DNA of 60,000 nucleotides from Adiantum capillus-veneris (Eukaryota > Streptophyta > Polypodiopsida > Polypodiales > Pteridaceae). The stretch covers positions 100,980,912 through 101,040,911 of the forward strand of contig CM043963.1 of assembly GCA_014529385.2 (NCBI GenBank). The letters are read 5' to 3'. The position numbers and the translations under genes were made by a program. Below are positions 42,076 through 53,186 of the stretch, one piece after another; positions within the stretch are counted from its first letter, which is position 1, and every line of letters starts with the position of its first letter. Under the pieces are notes generated by a model. It was given only the letters and a program-made list of their open reading frames with translations, did not search any database and had not been told where the DNA came from.

Positions 42076-43046
42076 TCTCAGACACAGTCACGACGCTCAA
42101 AAACTCACCTTGATTAATGATTCAAAATTGTTGTTTTAGGTTTACAAAAATTGGCTCTTTTACCTCAGCCTTGGAGGTGTGAAAACATCTCTAATCTAAT
42201 TACATGAGCAGGTGAAACTACTTGGGGAATACAAGCTGGAAACTCAATTGAGTCTCTCTAATTACAATGAATCCCGGGGGATTCGCCATGGAAAACTTAC
42301 CGTACCACGTAAGTGCAGGGGAGGGGGGTTTATTTGCAAGCGTATAAGTTAGGGGCAGGTCCCCCAATAATTTATCTCCCAAGCTTAAAAATAAGGGAGG
42401 GGGTGGGGGGGGTGGGGGACTTGACCTGAGTTGATTACTTGTAACGATTGGTCACGGATGTAAAATAGATCTCGGATGAATTTTGCGAAAGTTTTTTTAT
42501 CAGGCCACACATCAAATTTTGCATCAATCCGGTCATAGATAAGGGTTGATTTGGAGCAGTTCAAGGGTTGATTTACACCAGCTTTTCATGGGTCAGAATT
42601 GGATGAGTAGCCAGAGTGCAGGCTAATTGGGCACATAGTTTGAAATTCAAGCTAAAACACATTCAGGGTACATCTAGTTATTAACAGAAGTGGTTCCTTA
42701 GTACATTTCCAGTCACTATGCTACACACTCTTTGACTAGTTTTACTCAGTTAGATAATGTGAGGCCTAAATTTTATATGTAAGATAGGGGTATGATAGTT
42801 TTCTTCATTGATTGCCGTATAAGCGTAGAAAGGGGAGTCATAATCCATAAAATGAGTCGTATATAGGGGTTTTATCAAATTTGTCCGCTTGCAGGTGGTG
42901 TCCCGTTTTGTATATAGAGTGAATCCCCCGGGCAATGAATCGGCTCCATAAAAAAAATGAAATGTCGGAAAGACATTTATTACAATAAGTGTTTACAAAA
43001 ACATGAGTGTGAGCAAAAATGTATAGGTGTAGTCCTCCGCTCAACA
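41411..43046 (-). repeat. 3' LTR of the giant element
   Basis: 1636 bp; in element orientation TGTTGAGCGGAGG ... CCACAACA. Contains a (CT)n tract at 42027-42070. The polypurine tract GCGGAGGGGAGGAG (43060-43047) adjoins it. Confidence 0.9.
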
Positions 43047-43070
43047 CTCCTCCCCTCCGCGTTCATGTCG

Positions 43071-46000
43071 TCACATCCTTGCTTTGTCTTTAGTGGAGTC
43101 CCGTCGATTTCGTATCTGAAGATGTGACTCGTATCTCAGGTTTCCAATGGTCAGTGTAGGGACGAATATCTTACTTTCATGAGTAAAGAAACCAGTGTAG
43201 AATGCCTCCTCAAAGGCCTGCATGTGTAAGCTCGACATAAACATGATTCTTTGATAAAAGAGGTGTAATACTTTTGGAGATGGCTGCAAGGCTAGATCAT
43301 ACATCATATCTGTCACTGTGTCGGCCGTTGACAACAATGTTGAGCTGGTAGCTTTATCCGACACGAACACTTCAATGCAAGCCAATAATGTTCTGCAAAT
43401 GTTTTTGAGCATTTGACACAAAAGGTCAGGAGAGCTAGTAAAGAGCTTAATGGTGCCCGTTAGGGTTTTCACCATGTAGGCCTTACTTATTCTCTCTCCC
43501 ACCTTCGGTCCTGGCATCCTGGGGTAATTAAGCCAATTTGGCTTCTTTGTTGTGATTCTGCCATGCTCTTGCCAACTCCTGACTCGTGGCACTAGATAGA
43601 ATGTTGCATCTTCTCTAACTTCCTTGGGTGCCTCCACCAAATAGATTAGGTAGGTTGGGTACTTTGTCAACCACCCTTTCCTCCATCTCGACTGGGAGTC
43701 TACTATCTTCTTTGATTCCTCCTCTTTTGTGATGTCGCCTTCGTATAGCGCGACATACTGCTCCTCTTCTAGCCTTTTCTTTGTTTTCAGCACTTCAAAC
43801 TTTAGTAGAGGAAGGGGCAATGTATGTTGCATCCACTGTTCTTGCAGCACCTTAGTATCCAACCCGTGAAGTCCGATGGAGAACAGGAGTCTTCTTTCCC
43901 ACTCCATGGCCGCCTTTGCACTCTCCTCTGTTGCCTGCTCTATCTGCTTGTGCAATCTGTTTTCCTCCTCCTCGGTAAGTCTTGATGTTGTGGCCTCTTC
44001 TTGTGCTGGGGTTGGATCTTCAATAGTTGTGGCTTCCCTAGTCTCTGGTAGCTCCACGACTGCCCCGCCGGTTTCTTCTTGCTGAACCTCTGTATCTTTT
44101 ATCATTTTGTCTTGCAGATCTTGGAGCTTCTTTTGGAGGGCCTCATTCTCCGCTCTCAGTGCTTGGTTATTTGATGTAAGTAGTTCTTCTACAGCCAATG
44201 AGCCCTCCGCAATGTGCAATCTCTGCACTTACTCTAGCCGCAATTCTCTTTGCAAGCTCCGGACTTGATCTTCCAGAATGGGGACTATTGCTCCCTTTGG
44301 CTCTACTCCTGCTCTGCTAGCTCTTGGTGTGGATCTAAGCCTTAGGATTGTTATCTCCTACAGCTCCATCCTTTCTCGTAGCTCAATGAGCTTGTCCTTT
44401 GTAGCTTCCAATTCATCTTCAATTCTTTCTTTGGCTTCATGTGCACTGGCCACCTCTCTTGAAGCATCATCAAGTTGGAGGATTAGTCCATCTCTTTCAT
44501 TTTCTGCTTCTTCTTTGCTGTCCCTCATTGTCTTTGATCGGGCTTTGATATGCTGCAATAGTTGATGCACTTTCTGGATATCTCTTTCATCCTCATCTTC
44601 AAGCTCAAGTGCTCTTTCTACTATAGTCTCCTTTAGCTTCAACTCATCCTTTGCCTTCTCAGATACTAACCTCTGCTCTCTGTCTAATCTATTCTTGGTC
44701 CTCCTCTCCGTTCCTCTCCGTTCTTCTTGTGCTATGGCAATGCCATACACAACCTTGAGGGCCTCTTCTTGAGTATATCCTGTGTCTATTAGAGCATCAT
44801 ATTGCTCTTTCTTCTCTTGAACTAGATCCGTTGTCTTCTCCTCTTTCTGTATTTCGGGCTTTTCTAGCACATCCACCTCAACTTCAGTAGTCGTCTCCTC
44901 CACTATCTTTCCCTTTCCTTTAGGACTTGGCTCCTCTACCTTGCCCTTGCCCTTGTCACCTCTTTTTAATTCAACTTTAAGGTGCTGAACTTCTGCTTCA
45001 GTGTATGGATCTACTGGTTGCTGCTCCAAGATAGCTTTTGATTCTTCATAAGCCTTCATATATTGATCGTACTGATCAATATTTGGTCTTGTTGAGCTGG
45101 CTTCAACTTTTGTTGGGTCTGGTACCCACTTTTCCTCAAAATCTCCTTTTAAAGCTCGCTCGGCTCTAAACTGTTCAATCAGCCTCTCCATTCTGGCGGC
45201 TTTCTGGCTCTTAGTTTTCTTTGGAGCGTGTTTCTTCTTGGTCTTCTTCTTGAGGGGCTCATCTTCTTCTTCTTCTGGCTCGAAAACAATTTCTAGTTTC
45301 CGCCTTGCCCTTGTTGACACTCTCTTTGTGACCTCTGGCTAGTCTTCATCTTCATCTATCTCTTTTAGCCATTGGTTTTGCGAGGGAGCCTTTGGCCACT
45401 GGTCCCTTGCTCCGATAGCAACACTTCGGATCCTCCAATGTACTTTGGCTTCTCGTTCTGCAAAGCAATTACTTGCTCATGAATGTGCTGAGCATAATTG
45501 ACTTCCTTCGGAATGTTGCTCTTTATTGCCCAAGTGATTGTTGTGGCAACAGCATGTGGTGGTGTGGTTTACTTTTGTGGCCTTTTGCTGTATATGTGTA
45601 AAAATTGGTTGTAGAGCCGGCAAAGCTTTGCCGCTCTCAGATCTGCCATGTCTTCATAGGTGGAATTTTGCTTCTTTGGCCCATACACTTCTATGGCTTC
45701 CCGTCTTTCTCTGACTGAGCATCCTTTGTTGTGCAACTTCAGAGCATCTGCAATGAGCTGAGGAGTGATAACCACTTCAACCTTTTCCCCATCCAAGGCT
45801 GTGAGTGTAGCCTTTCCGTCTTTTTGTATGGTGGTTGCCAACTCATACACTCTTTGAGTGTCTACTCCTGATGGTCTGGAAGTGAAAAAACTATGGAGAT
45901 CTGCCCTTTCCACGTATCTGCTTATCTCCTCTGTTCTGTTGTAGTCCACCAGTTCTTGGGGAATCATTGGGATATCCACTGTTTGTCCCCGTGGGTCTCT

Positions 46001-46168
46001 GAAAGTACCTTGGTATATCTTTATCCCCTGTTCTTCTAACACTGCTTCTTCTACCCAAGTCTTTGTGGGCTTGAGATTCTCTGGGGGAATAGAAAATGGC
46101 CCGACTTCTGCTATTGCTTCCTTGAGTGTCGGTCTCTTTCTCTTTGCTGACGACTTCCCCGAATCCAT
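43071..46168 (-). pseudogene. post-pol accessory ORF, about 1000 codons, coiled coil
   Basis: Minus strand between pol and 3' LTR. Part 1 (46168-45569) starts MDSGKSSAKRKRPTLKE and contains ERADLHSFFTSRPSGV and EVVITPQLIADALKLHNKGC, a pattern like the putative plant transposon protein domain of gypsy accessory ORFs. It reads on in frame past TAA (45569) to about 45395. After a shift, part 2 (45320-44358) is highly charged (KKKTKKKHAPKKTKSQKAAR) and forms a long coiled coil (SKTMRDSKEEAENERDG). In the same frame, after stops at 44357-44355 and about 44230, part 3 (44228-43071) starts with coiled coil (RAENEALQKKLQDLQDKM) and ends in a globular domain (TKYPTYLIYLVEAPKE, ESHLQIRNRRDS). No transmembrane segment, so it is not env-like. 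Role unknown; possibly structural. Confidence 0.75.
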
Positions 46169-46331
46169 GGATCCTGTAACTCCAATTTCAAAAGTTAGCG
46201 TCTTTTTCAGTACTGAAAGCCGAAATTAAGCTCTTAACTAGCAAAATGACTTAAAAATTGAAACATAAGCTATTCAGGACCTAAGGATGCAATGCATGTG
46301 GAAAAATGTGCTGGGTGCAAAATCATGCTGG

Positions 46332-47339
46332 AGACATCATACGCGTATGATGTCTTTTGTGTCAAAATGGCTTGATATTGGTTGTGCTTGTAGCTGATAG
46401 TGCATACATCCATTCTATATGCCTGGATTTGAATTTGGGTCCCATTTGGTCAAGTTATGGCCATTTTAGTCCTGGTCAGGCTCTTTGCAAGATATTGAGA
46501 GGGAATTGGATTTTGTGATCCAAATTGGATGAAACTTGGTGGTTTGCTCTCAAATGGCATGTAGATCACTTCTGTGTGGTAGTTGCAACTCTGAAATGCA
46601 AAAATCAAGTAGGGAGACATCATACGCGTATGATGTCTTTTTGGGTAAAATTGAACCATTTTGCATTGTAAGCTTGGATTTGGCTTTATAAAGGCTTAGA
46701 CAATGATTTTATGAAATTTGGGTATAGTTTGGACCAAAATTGGCTCTGGAGACATCATACATGTATGATGTCTTTTGTGTCATTTTTGCATGAGATTGGT
46801 TCTGTGGGCTCCTCATATGTTAGTAAAGGACTGTGTGTACTCAAATCTTGACTTGAAGTTGAGTATGATGAAATTTGGCAAGATTAGGCTTTAAATAGAG
46901 GATTTTCCGCTAATTGGGCTAATGGAGTGATCCCCTTGACCAAATGGTACCAAACTTCATATGTGGCATGTATTTGATATATATAATGGATATGATGTGA
47001 AATGATCAATTTTGTCTCTGTATGTGCAAAGTGACATCATACGCATATGATGTCTTTTTGGCCAAAATGGTACTTTTTGGTTCCAGATAGCTTGTGCATG
47101 TGTTGAACAACAATCCTACAAAGTTTCATTGAGTTTGGAGCTATTTTGGCAAATTTAGGGCCATAAGTCGGTTTTATGCCCTACCTTGCGTCTTTTTTGT
47201 TTCCAAGTGGTTTTTCAACTCCAAATCTCATGATACTTTGTACATTTGATGTTGTTAGCATATAGAAAGAGGCTATGCATTCATGTGTTCAAGATGATGT
47301 GAAAATCATGCTGTGAGACATCATACGCGTATGATGTCT
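46332..47339. repeat. palindrome array, 3' block (five copies)
   Basis: A 24-nt palindrome (arm AGACATCATACG plus its reverse complement) lies at 46332, 46615, 46750, 47032 and 47316. Copies 1, 2 and 5 are perfect. Copy 3 has centre ACATGT instead of ACGCGT and is still perfectly palindromic; copy 4 has two changes. Spacings are 283, 135, 282 and 284 bp. The DNA between is diverged but partly repeated (GTGATCCAAATTGGATGAAACTTG-like text cut short here as GATCCAAAT...GAAACTTG). No coding capacity. Confidence 0.95.
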
Positions 47340-49080
47340 ATTCTTGATAAAAAGTGTTTTTTGTGCAAAGCATGGTTTGTGCTAGTGCCCTAAGCCCTGC
47401 TAACTAGTTGTCAACCTTAAAAATCATCAGTTTAGTTAAAAGCCCCCTTTGTAGGCATTTCAGTCTTCAAAGTCGTCTTTTGGTGTTGGAGTTGATTTTC
47501 CTCGATCTTTCCCCTCGAGAGTTGTATCCCGAGCTCATTTGAGGTGTTGGGAAGTCGTCTATGTGGTTGGACTCGACTTTGGTTCCTTCTTTTCCACCTT
47601 TAGCCATTTGGTTTCCCGAAAGCGTCTTTTTCACCATTGGTAGTGAAACGGCTTTCTCTTGGGTTTTGCTTGTACACATGTGTCATTGATGGCTATTTGA
47701 AGCTACTTGTGAAGTTTCATGGCAATCGGTCGTCTATTTTGGCCGTTGTGCTAAAATGAAGCTTTGTGTGTCTGTCGCCGAATCGGTTTTTTTTGACCCA
47801 CTTTTGGTGGTCGAAACCTGGAGATACTCCATGGTTGCATTGTCCTCGATGTTGTTAAGCTTCTTGTGAAGTTTTGTGTCGTTTCGACAACTTTTTCCTG
47901 TTTGCCGCTTGCAGGCTCTATTGACCTAGGGTTTTTCCAGTTGGTCTTTCTCGATCTTTGAGAGTTAGGAACTCATCTTATACACTAGGGTAAGCCACCT
48001 ATTGGTTCTTGCATGGTTTGGTTAGGCAGTTGTGCCTCTACCTAGCATTCTACCCATTTCCTTGTCTGCTCTTGTTTCTTTGTTTTAATTAGTTTTCGCG
48101 ACAAAAGTTAGTGGTAAGCATCAAAATCTTATGGCAACGAGTCTACCTCTCATATCTGGAGTCCTCTGAGCTCTCGTAGCACTCGTAGAAGGCTGTAGAA
48201 GGTCGGATGCTCCTGTGTGCTCTTTGCTCTCTCCAAGTGGGTAATAGTGCAAATGAGCTTGTAAGTGAAGTAAAAAATACTTAACTTTGGACTTCCCGGC
48301 TCACTTGTTACCAAATTTGACATGTGCTCCTATCTCGTCGTGAAATGCACTTTAGGATTTGAAATTTCTCAATTTGGACTCCGTTTGACCTGTTTCTGAG
48401 AAATCTGTCCACTTTGCCAAAACTCTGCCATTTCGGGCTTTCCGCAACTTTTCCCGAATTATACCCAATTTTTACCATGGGTTGCCCTTGTCATTAGGAT
48501 CATCACCATCTATTCTTTTCTTTTTTCTGATCTCATTTCACCTGCTTTTTTATTTTTCTTTTACTTTTATTAAGAAAATCCAAAAAAACAAAGGAAAATA
48601 GCAAATTGAAGCCAAAAAATTACAAAAATACACAATAATTAACTGGTAACCCTGTGTATATATATATACACTTATTTGTGGTTTCTCGGCTTGGATTACC
48701 ACTTTTTTCACTTTTTGGCTCCAAAAACACGCATATTTAGTCGTATTTACAAACTTAGAGACTCAAATTCATCATTTGATCTCTTATTATTGCAAAACAA
48801 AGTATATAAGGACATAAATATTATCAATATCCGTAATCAAACATAAAAATTCGAAATCATGTAAGACACTGCCCTTGTAATATCATTTTGTTTTTCTTTT
48901 TGTCCTTATTGCTTGTAGTTCCTGTATACCTCCCCCCCTCCTAGTCTGAGTCCTCCCGGACGACTATGAAGTGTCTGAGGGTGAAGCATTGTATTTGTTG
49001 TGGTCATGCTTGGTCAATTCAATTGTAGAGCGATGAAATAGCAATATTTCCAATAATGCCGCTCTTTGTTTGATTGTTAG
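47340..49080. other. non-coding spacer of the giant element
   Basis: Between palindrome block and second retropepsin ORF. T/G-rich and C/T-rich stretches, no ORF with domain content, no palindrome copy. A poly-purine/poly-pyrimidine region at 48930-48950 is the only notable composition. Confidence 0.5.
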
Positions 49081-50444
49081 GTTTTTAGGCAATATTTGGG
49101 TTGTCTGTAACACTTTTGTAGTAGAATCAGTATCTGGATTCTCTTTACATTGTTATCCTTTTTGATAATCCAAATCTGCTTCCGATTTTCTTGTACTTGC
49201 CACAAACTCTTTGCTACCCAAATTTGCTTGACTTTAGGTTGTGATGTCTCTGTCCTTCAGTACTTAGAATTCTTTGTTGATTGTACTGAAGGGAGTTTCT
49301 GCTTACAAATCTTTGGAATCCAAATGTCCTTGCTATGGCTTTGTGCTGTCATCAACTTCTTTGGAATCCAGATCTGTTTCACTGAATTTGACTGTCTGAA
49401 ATCACTCTGTTGTCTGGTGTTGAAGACTTTGTTTTCCACCTTTGTTCTCTCTGGCACAACCTTATGTGGCCTCCATACCAACTTTGAGTGTGTCTTTATC
49501 CACAGTTGAGCTATGCTTGTATTTTCTGTCTTCTTTACCCATGTCTGAGATTTCTTCTTTGAGGAGCATTCCGGTTGTGTAGAAGTGGCTTTTGGTTGCC
49601 GTTGCTCTTTCTTTACCTCTTGAAGTCGTTTACCCTTGTCATTGGATTCTTCATCTTGCACCTGTTCAGTTGCTTTGGAGAATGGAATTGATTGACTTTC
49701 CTCCTCATAGTTGATGTTAACTGAATTAGAGCTCCAATTAATCATCGCATTGTACTGCTTTTGCCATGGTTGTCCTAGCAACAACGGATGTTGCGTAGCT
49801 TTGTCTTCAACCACATAAAACATATGAGGATACACATATTGATTTATTTGTTCGTGCAGTACTGTGCATCCGATTGCTTTAATAGAGTGTTCTGAATAAC
49901 TCTTCAACTCCTGTTTGGTAGTTTGCAGCTTAGTGTCATGTTTCAAGTGCTTGTACAAACTGACTGAAAGTAGGTTAGCTTGTGCTCCTGAATCCAATAG
50001 TGCTCTGGCTTTAATCTGGTTTGTCCCCACTTTGACCTCGATGATGGGCTCTACTTTGTCTTCACCCATTTCAGAAACACTGATTGCATTTATTCGTAAG
50101 GCTCCTTCATTGCGCTGTCTTTGACGCAGTAGTCTTCTTTTCTCCATTCTTTCTTTTGCTTCCGCTTGCGCTTCCTCAACAATCTTTTTCATTTTCTGAA
50201 GTCGCAGCTTATCTTGATGTATTTTGAGAAGCATGTCTTGGGTTAGTGGCAAATGATACTTCTTCAATCTGCATCCACTAATCCAGTTTGGCATTTCTTC
50301 TCCGCCTAATGTAGCAAGCTTGACGGCCCCACTTGGTGATAGATCTTTAATCACAAGAGGTCCCATCCCTCGCTTTTTAAGTTTTTTTGCATGCTGTTTT
50401 AGAGTGTATACTAGGACAAAGTCCCCAATCGTAAACTCTTTAGT
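49080..50444 (-). pseudogene. integrase C-terminus fused to a second retropepsin-like domain
   Basis: The same frame as the integrase continues after TGA (50447-50445): TKEFTIGDFVLVYTLKQH and GMGPLVIKDLSPSGAVKLAT form the integrase C-terminal domain. A basic helix follows (KMKKIVEEAQAEAKERMEKR), then a retropepsin: VEPIIEVKVG, catalytic ALLDSGAQANLLS (50001-49965), YVYPHMFYVVEDK and the closing LLLGQPW (about 49787-49763). After it comes a Lys/Gln/Ser-rich tail with repeated (K/D)(Q/D)IWIPK-like motifs, including VKQIWIPKKL and SKDIWIPKIC. TGA at 49257 is followed by about 58 more open codons in frame with two further copies. The element also has a protease in the usual place (54.7 kb), so this is an additional one with an intact DSG. 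Function unknown. Confidence 0.8.
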
Positions 50445-51314
50445 TCACACATGCTTATCAAAGAACTCTTTTTGTCGCCTTTTCTGAGCGTAGATTGAAG
50501 CCATGGCTTTAAAGTGAAGCTCATCTAGCTTTTCAAGGTCGTCTATTCTATCTGAAAGCTCATGTCCTGTCCACTCTAATTCCTTAGATACTCTCAGTGT
50601 TGGAATTAAAAATTCTATTGGTAAAATAACATTCAAACAAAAAACCATGTTATATGGGATCGTTCCTATGGATGTTTTATATGCTATCCTATACGCCCAT
50701 AATGTCGAATGCAATTTCTGGTCCCACTCAGTTCTCGACTCAGATACAATCTTTGTAAGGACCGTGCATATGGTTTTGTTCGTCGCTTCAGCTTGTCCAT
50801 TGGATTGTGGATGATATGGAGCTGATTTGCGATGTATTACCATGAATTCGTCTAGAAGGATCTCTATCACTTCATTTATGAAGTGTGTGCCTCGATCACT
50901 CACAATTTCTATTGGTAATCCATATCGCACAAAGACGTATTCATACAGAATTTGTGCCATGGTCCTGGCATCTACTTTTTGAGTTGCTTTTGCCTCAACC
51001 CACTTTGCTAGATAGTCCATCGCCACAATGATGTATTGTGCATGAGTCCTGTATGCAGGAGGTGAGATAGGTCCAACATAATCAATCCCCCATGTTGCAA
51101 AGGCTCTTGCTCCCATCATTGGTCTAAGCGGCATATCATCTCTTTTTAGTGGTACTTTTGTTTGTTGACAGTCATCACATCGTTTTACGTATTCCTCAGC
51201 GTCCATGTGTAATGTCGGCCACCATATTCCTGCAGCTAAGACAATTTTTGTTGTCTTATCACCTGAGAAATGGCCTCCACATACTCCTCCATGAGCTTGC
51301 TCTAGGATTATCAC
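50445..51314 (-). pseudogene. integrase zinc finger and catalytic core
   Basis: Open frame of 289 codons. H2C2 module: AHGGVCGGHFSGDKTTKIVL ... YVKRCDDCQ. Core: WGIDYVGPISP (first Asp), IVSDRGTHF (second Asp) and YHPQSNGQAEATNK (Glu), all three acidic residues present. The RIAYKTSIGTIPYNMVF segment follows. Ends at TGA in frame with the C-terminal domain, where a Lys/Arg codon is expected (DKHV-stop-TKEF), so this is a nonsense mutation rather than a natural end. The frame upstream of 51314 is open apart from stops back to the first H2C2 module. The enzyme inserts the cDNA into the genome. Confidence 0.92.
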
Positions 51315-51419
51315 ATACTTTGACTCTAATGCGCAAATCCTAAGCTAGTTGTCTTTACCTGTCTTATAGAGTTGATTTCCTATTAAAGCGTAATCTCGCG
51401 CTTCTGTCTCTACAACTCT

Positions 51420-52330
51420 CTAACGTGCTTTTGAGGTTCCCTCTGGAAAAGTTCTATTTGTGAGATATTCAACAATATATTGACTCCATTCATGAGCAAT
51501 CACTATCTGATACAATGTTGAATACTCAGCTGGCGGTTTTGACGAACATGTAATACATACTATGACATATTCATGTACACTCTCTTTCATTCCTGGCCAG
51601 TAGACTCCCAGTTGTAACAGATTTCTGTGCGTGTTCCTTCTTGAATAATGAAATGCACATTCCTGAACATGTGCTTCTCGCAGATATATGTTATATTCTT
51701 CAGAATTGATGCATAACCTTAAAGTGTTATCGGTTCTTAAGTGATACAACCTTCCTGCAATCAACTGAAGATTTTTGGATTGCTGAATAGGAACTTGTTT
51801 CTGGTTGTATTCTTTTCTATCAAACTCTCCTCCATAGGTTAATAGACTAACAACATCCTGAGACCACTTTGGTATCATTTCTATGTTGAATACGTATGCA
51901 TCTGGCATGTCGTCATCACCTATAGGGTCTTCTCCATTCGTCAACCTCGAAAGGTGATCCGCTCTAAGATGTGTCTTTCCTTTCTTTACTACTACCGTGA
52001 AGTCGAATTCTAATAAGATGATGAACCATCTCACTATCCGTCCCGTATTGCATGGTTTGTTCACTAGGTAGAGCAAGGCTTGATGATTTGTGAAAAACAC
52101 AAACTTATTGGCTAGAAGATAATGTCGAAATTTCTTCACATCATAAATCATTCCTAATCCCTCTCGCTCTATTGTTGTGTAATTCCTTTCAGCATTGTTG
52201 AGCTGGCGACTAGCATAACAGATTGGAAAATCCATGTTTCCTTCTTCTGGCTGAGCCTGGCTAAGCCAGGATGCATCCTATTGCATATGCGGAAGCATCT
52301 ATATGCACATGGAATATCTTCTCCCAATTT
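51420..52330 (-). pseudogene. RNase H plus extra H2C2 zinc module
   Basis: RNase H begins near 52320 (FHVHIDASAYAIGCILA, first catalytic Asp present). It is broken by a 10-bp tandem duplication (GGCTTAGCCA GGCTCAGCCA at about 52250-52270), which shifts the frame, and resumes as DFPICYASRQLNNAERNYTT, EREGLGMIYDVKKFRHYLL, FFTNHQALLYLV and RADHLSRL. Then comes a full pre-integrase module: GRLYHLRTDNTLRLCINSEE, REAHVQECAFHY ... GVYWPGMKESVHEY and VCITC (His, His, Cys, Cys in order). It is similar in layout to the proper integrase module that follows at 51.3 kb. The second module is preceded by its own LIGNQLYKTG segment. Ends at TAA/TAG near 51420. Confidence 0.85.
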
Positions 52331-52337
52331 GGTGATT

Positions 52338-53186
52338 TCAAGACTGGAGCAGTAATGAGTGCCTAAATTTCAGTTTCTTGAAGGATTCCTCACACTCCTC
52401 TGTCCATTCAAAATTCACTATTAGCCTGTAAAGTGGTTGGCCTATTATAGCGTACATGTAAATGAATAGTCTATAATATCCACAATGTCCCATAAAGCTC
52501 TGCACTTGTTTCGCGTTGGTTGGTCTAGGCATATCCACTATTACTTTTATCTTTTCCATATCCGTGGATATTCCGTTATGTGAGACAATATGTCCCAGAA
52601 TTCTGCCTTGTCGGACCATAAACACACACTTCTCAGGATTGAGACAAATGCGATATGTCCTACATTTCTCGAATACCTTTCTTAGGTGTTCTAGATGCTC
52701 ATCTCTCAGAAGACAGTGTACACACATGTCATCCATGTATATTTCTAGAAACAACCTCAAGTACTCTTTGAATGCATGCGTCATCAGCCTTTGGAATGTT
52801 GTGGGAGCATTAGTTAAACCAAATGGCATAACTCGATACGCATAAATTCCCCACTCCGTTGCAAAAGCTGTTTTGTGTTGATCCTGTGGTGCAATGGCAA
52901 GCTGATTATATCCTGAAAATCCATCTAGAAAGGAATATGCTCTTTTCTCCGATACACGTTCTAAAACATGATCAATTATCGGCAAGGGATAATTGTCCCT
53001 AATTGTCGCAGCATTTACTTTCTTCAAATTGACACACACTCGGAGTTTCCCGTTTTTCTTAGGCACTACCACAATCGGAGATACCTAGTCCGTGTGTTCA
53101 ATCTCATATATGAATTCAACTTCCATTAGCTTGTCTATTTCTTCTTTGATTTGCTTAGCAAACGTGTCATTATACGTGTATGGTCT
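52338..53186 (-). pseudogene. reverse transcriptase
   Basis: From about 53186 the reading RPYTYNDTFAKQIKEEIDKL leads, through a TAG at about 53088 (expected Trp in WVSP), into the frame at 53072: IVVVPKKNGKLRVCVNLKKV, YPLPIIDHVLERV, FLDGFSGYNQLAI, RVMPFGLTNAPTTFQRLM and EIYMDDMCVHC (YMDD intact). It continues through the connection region (LNPEKCVFMVRQGRILGHIV) and PLYRLIVNFEWTEECEESFK to a stop at 52338. Only stop and shift mutations separate it from function. It copies element RNA into cDNA. Confidence 0.92.

Noticed and set aside
43071-46168. env-like protein
   Set aside because: The position fits Athila env-like ORFs, but there is no signal peptide, no membrane segment and extensive coiled coil.
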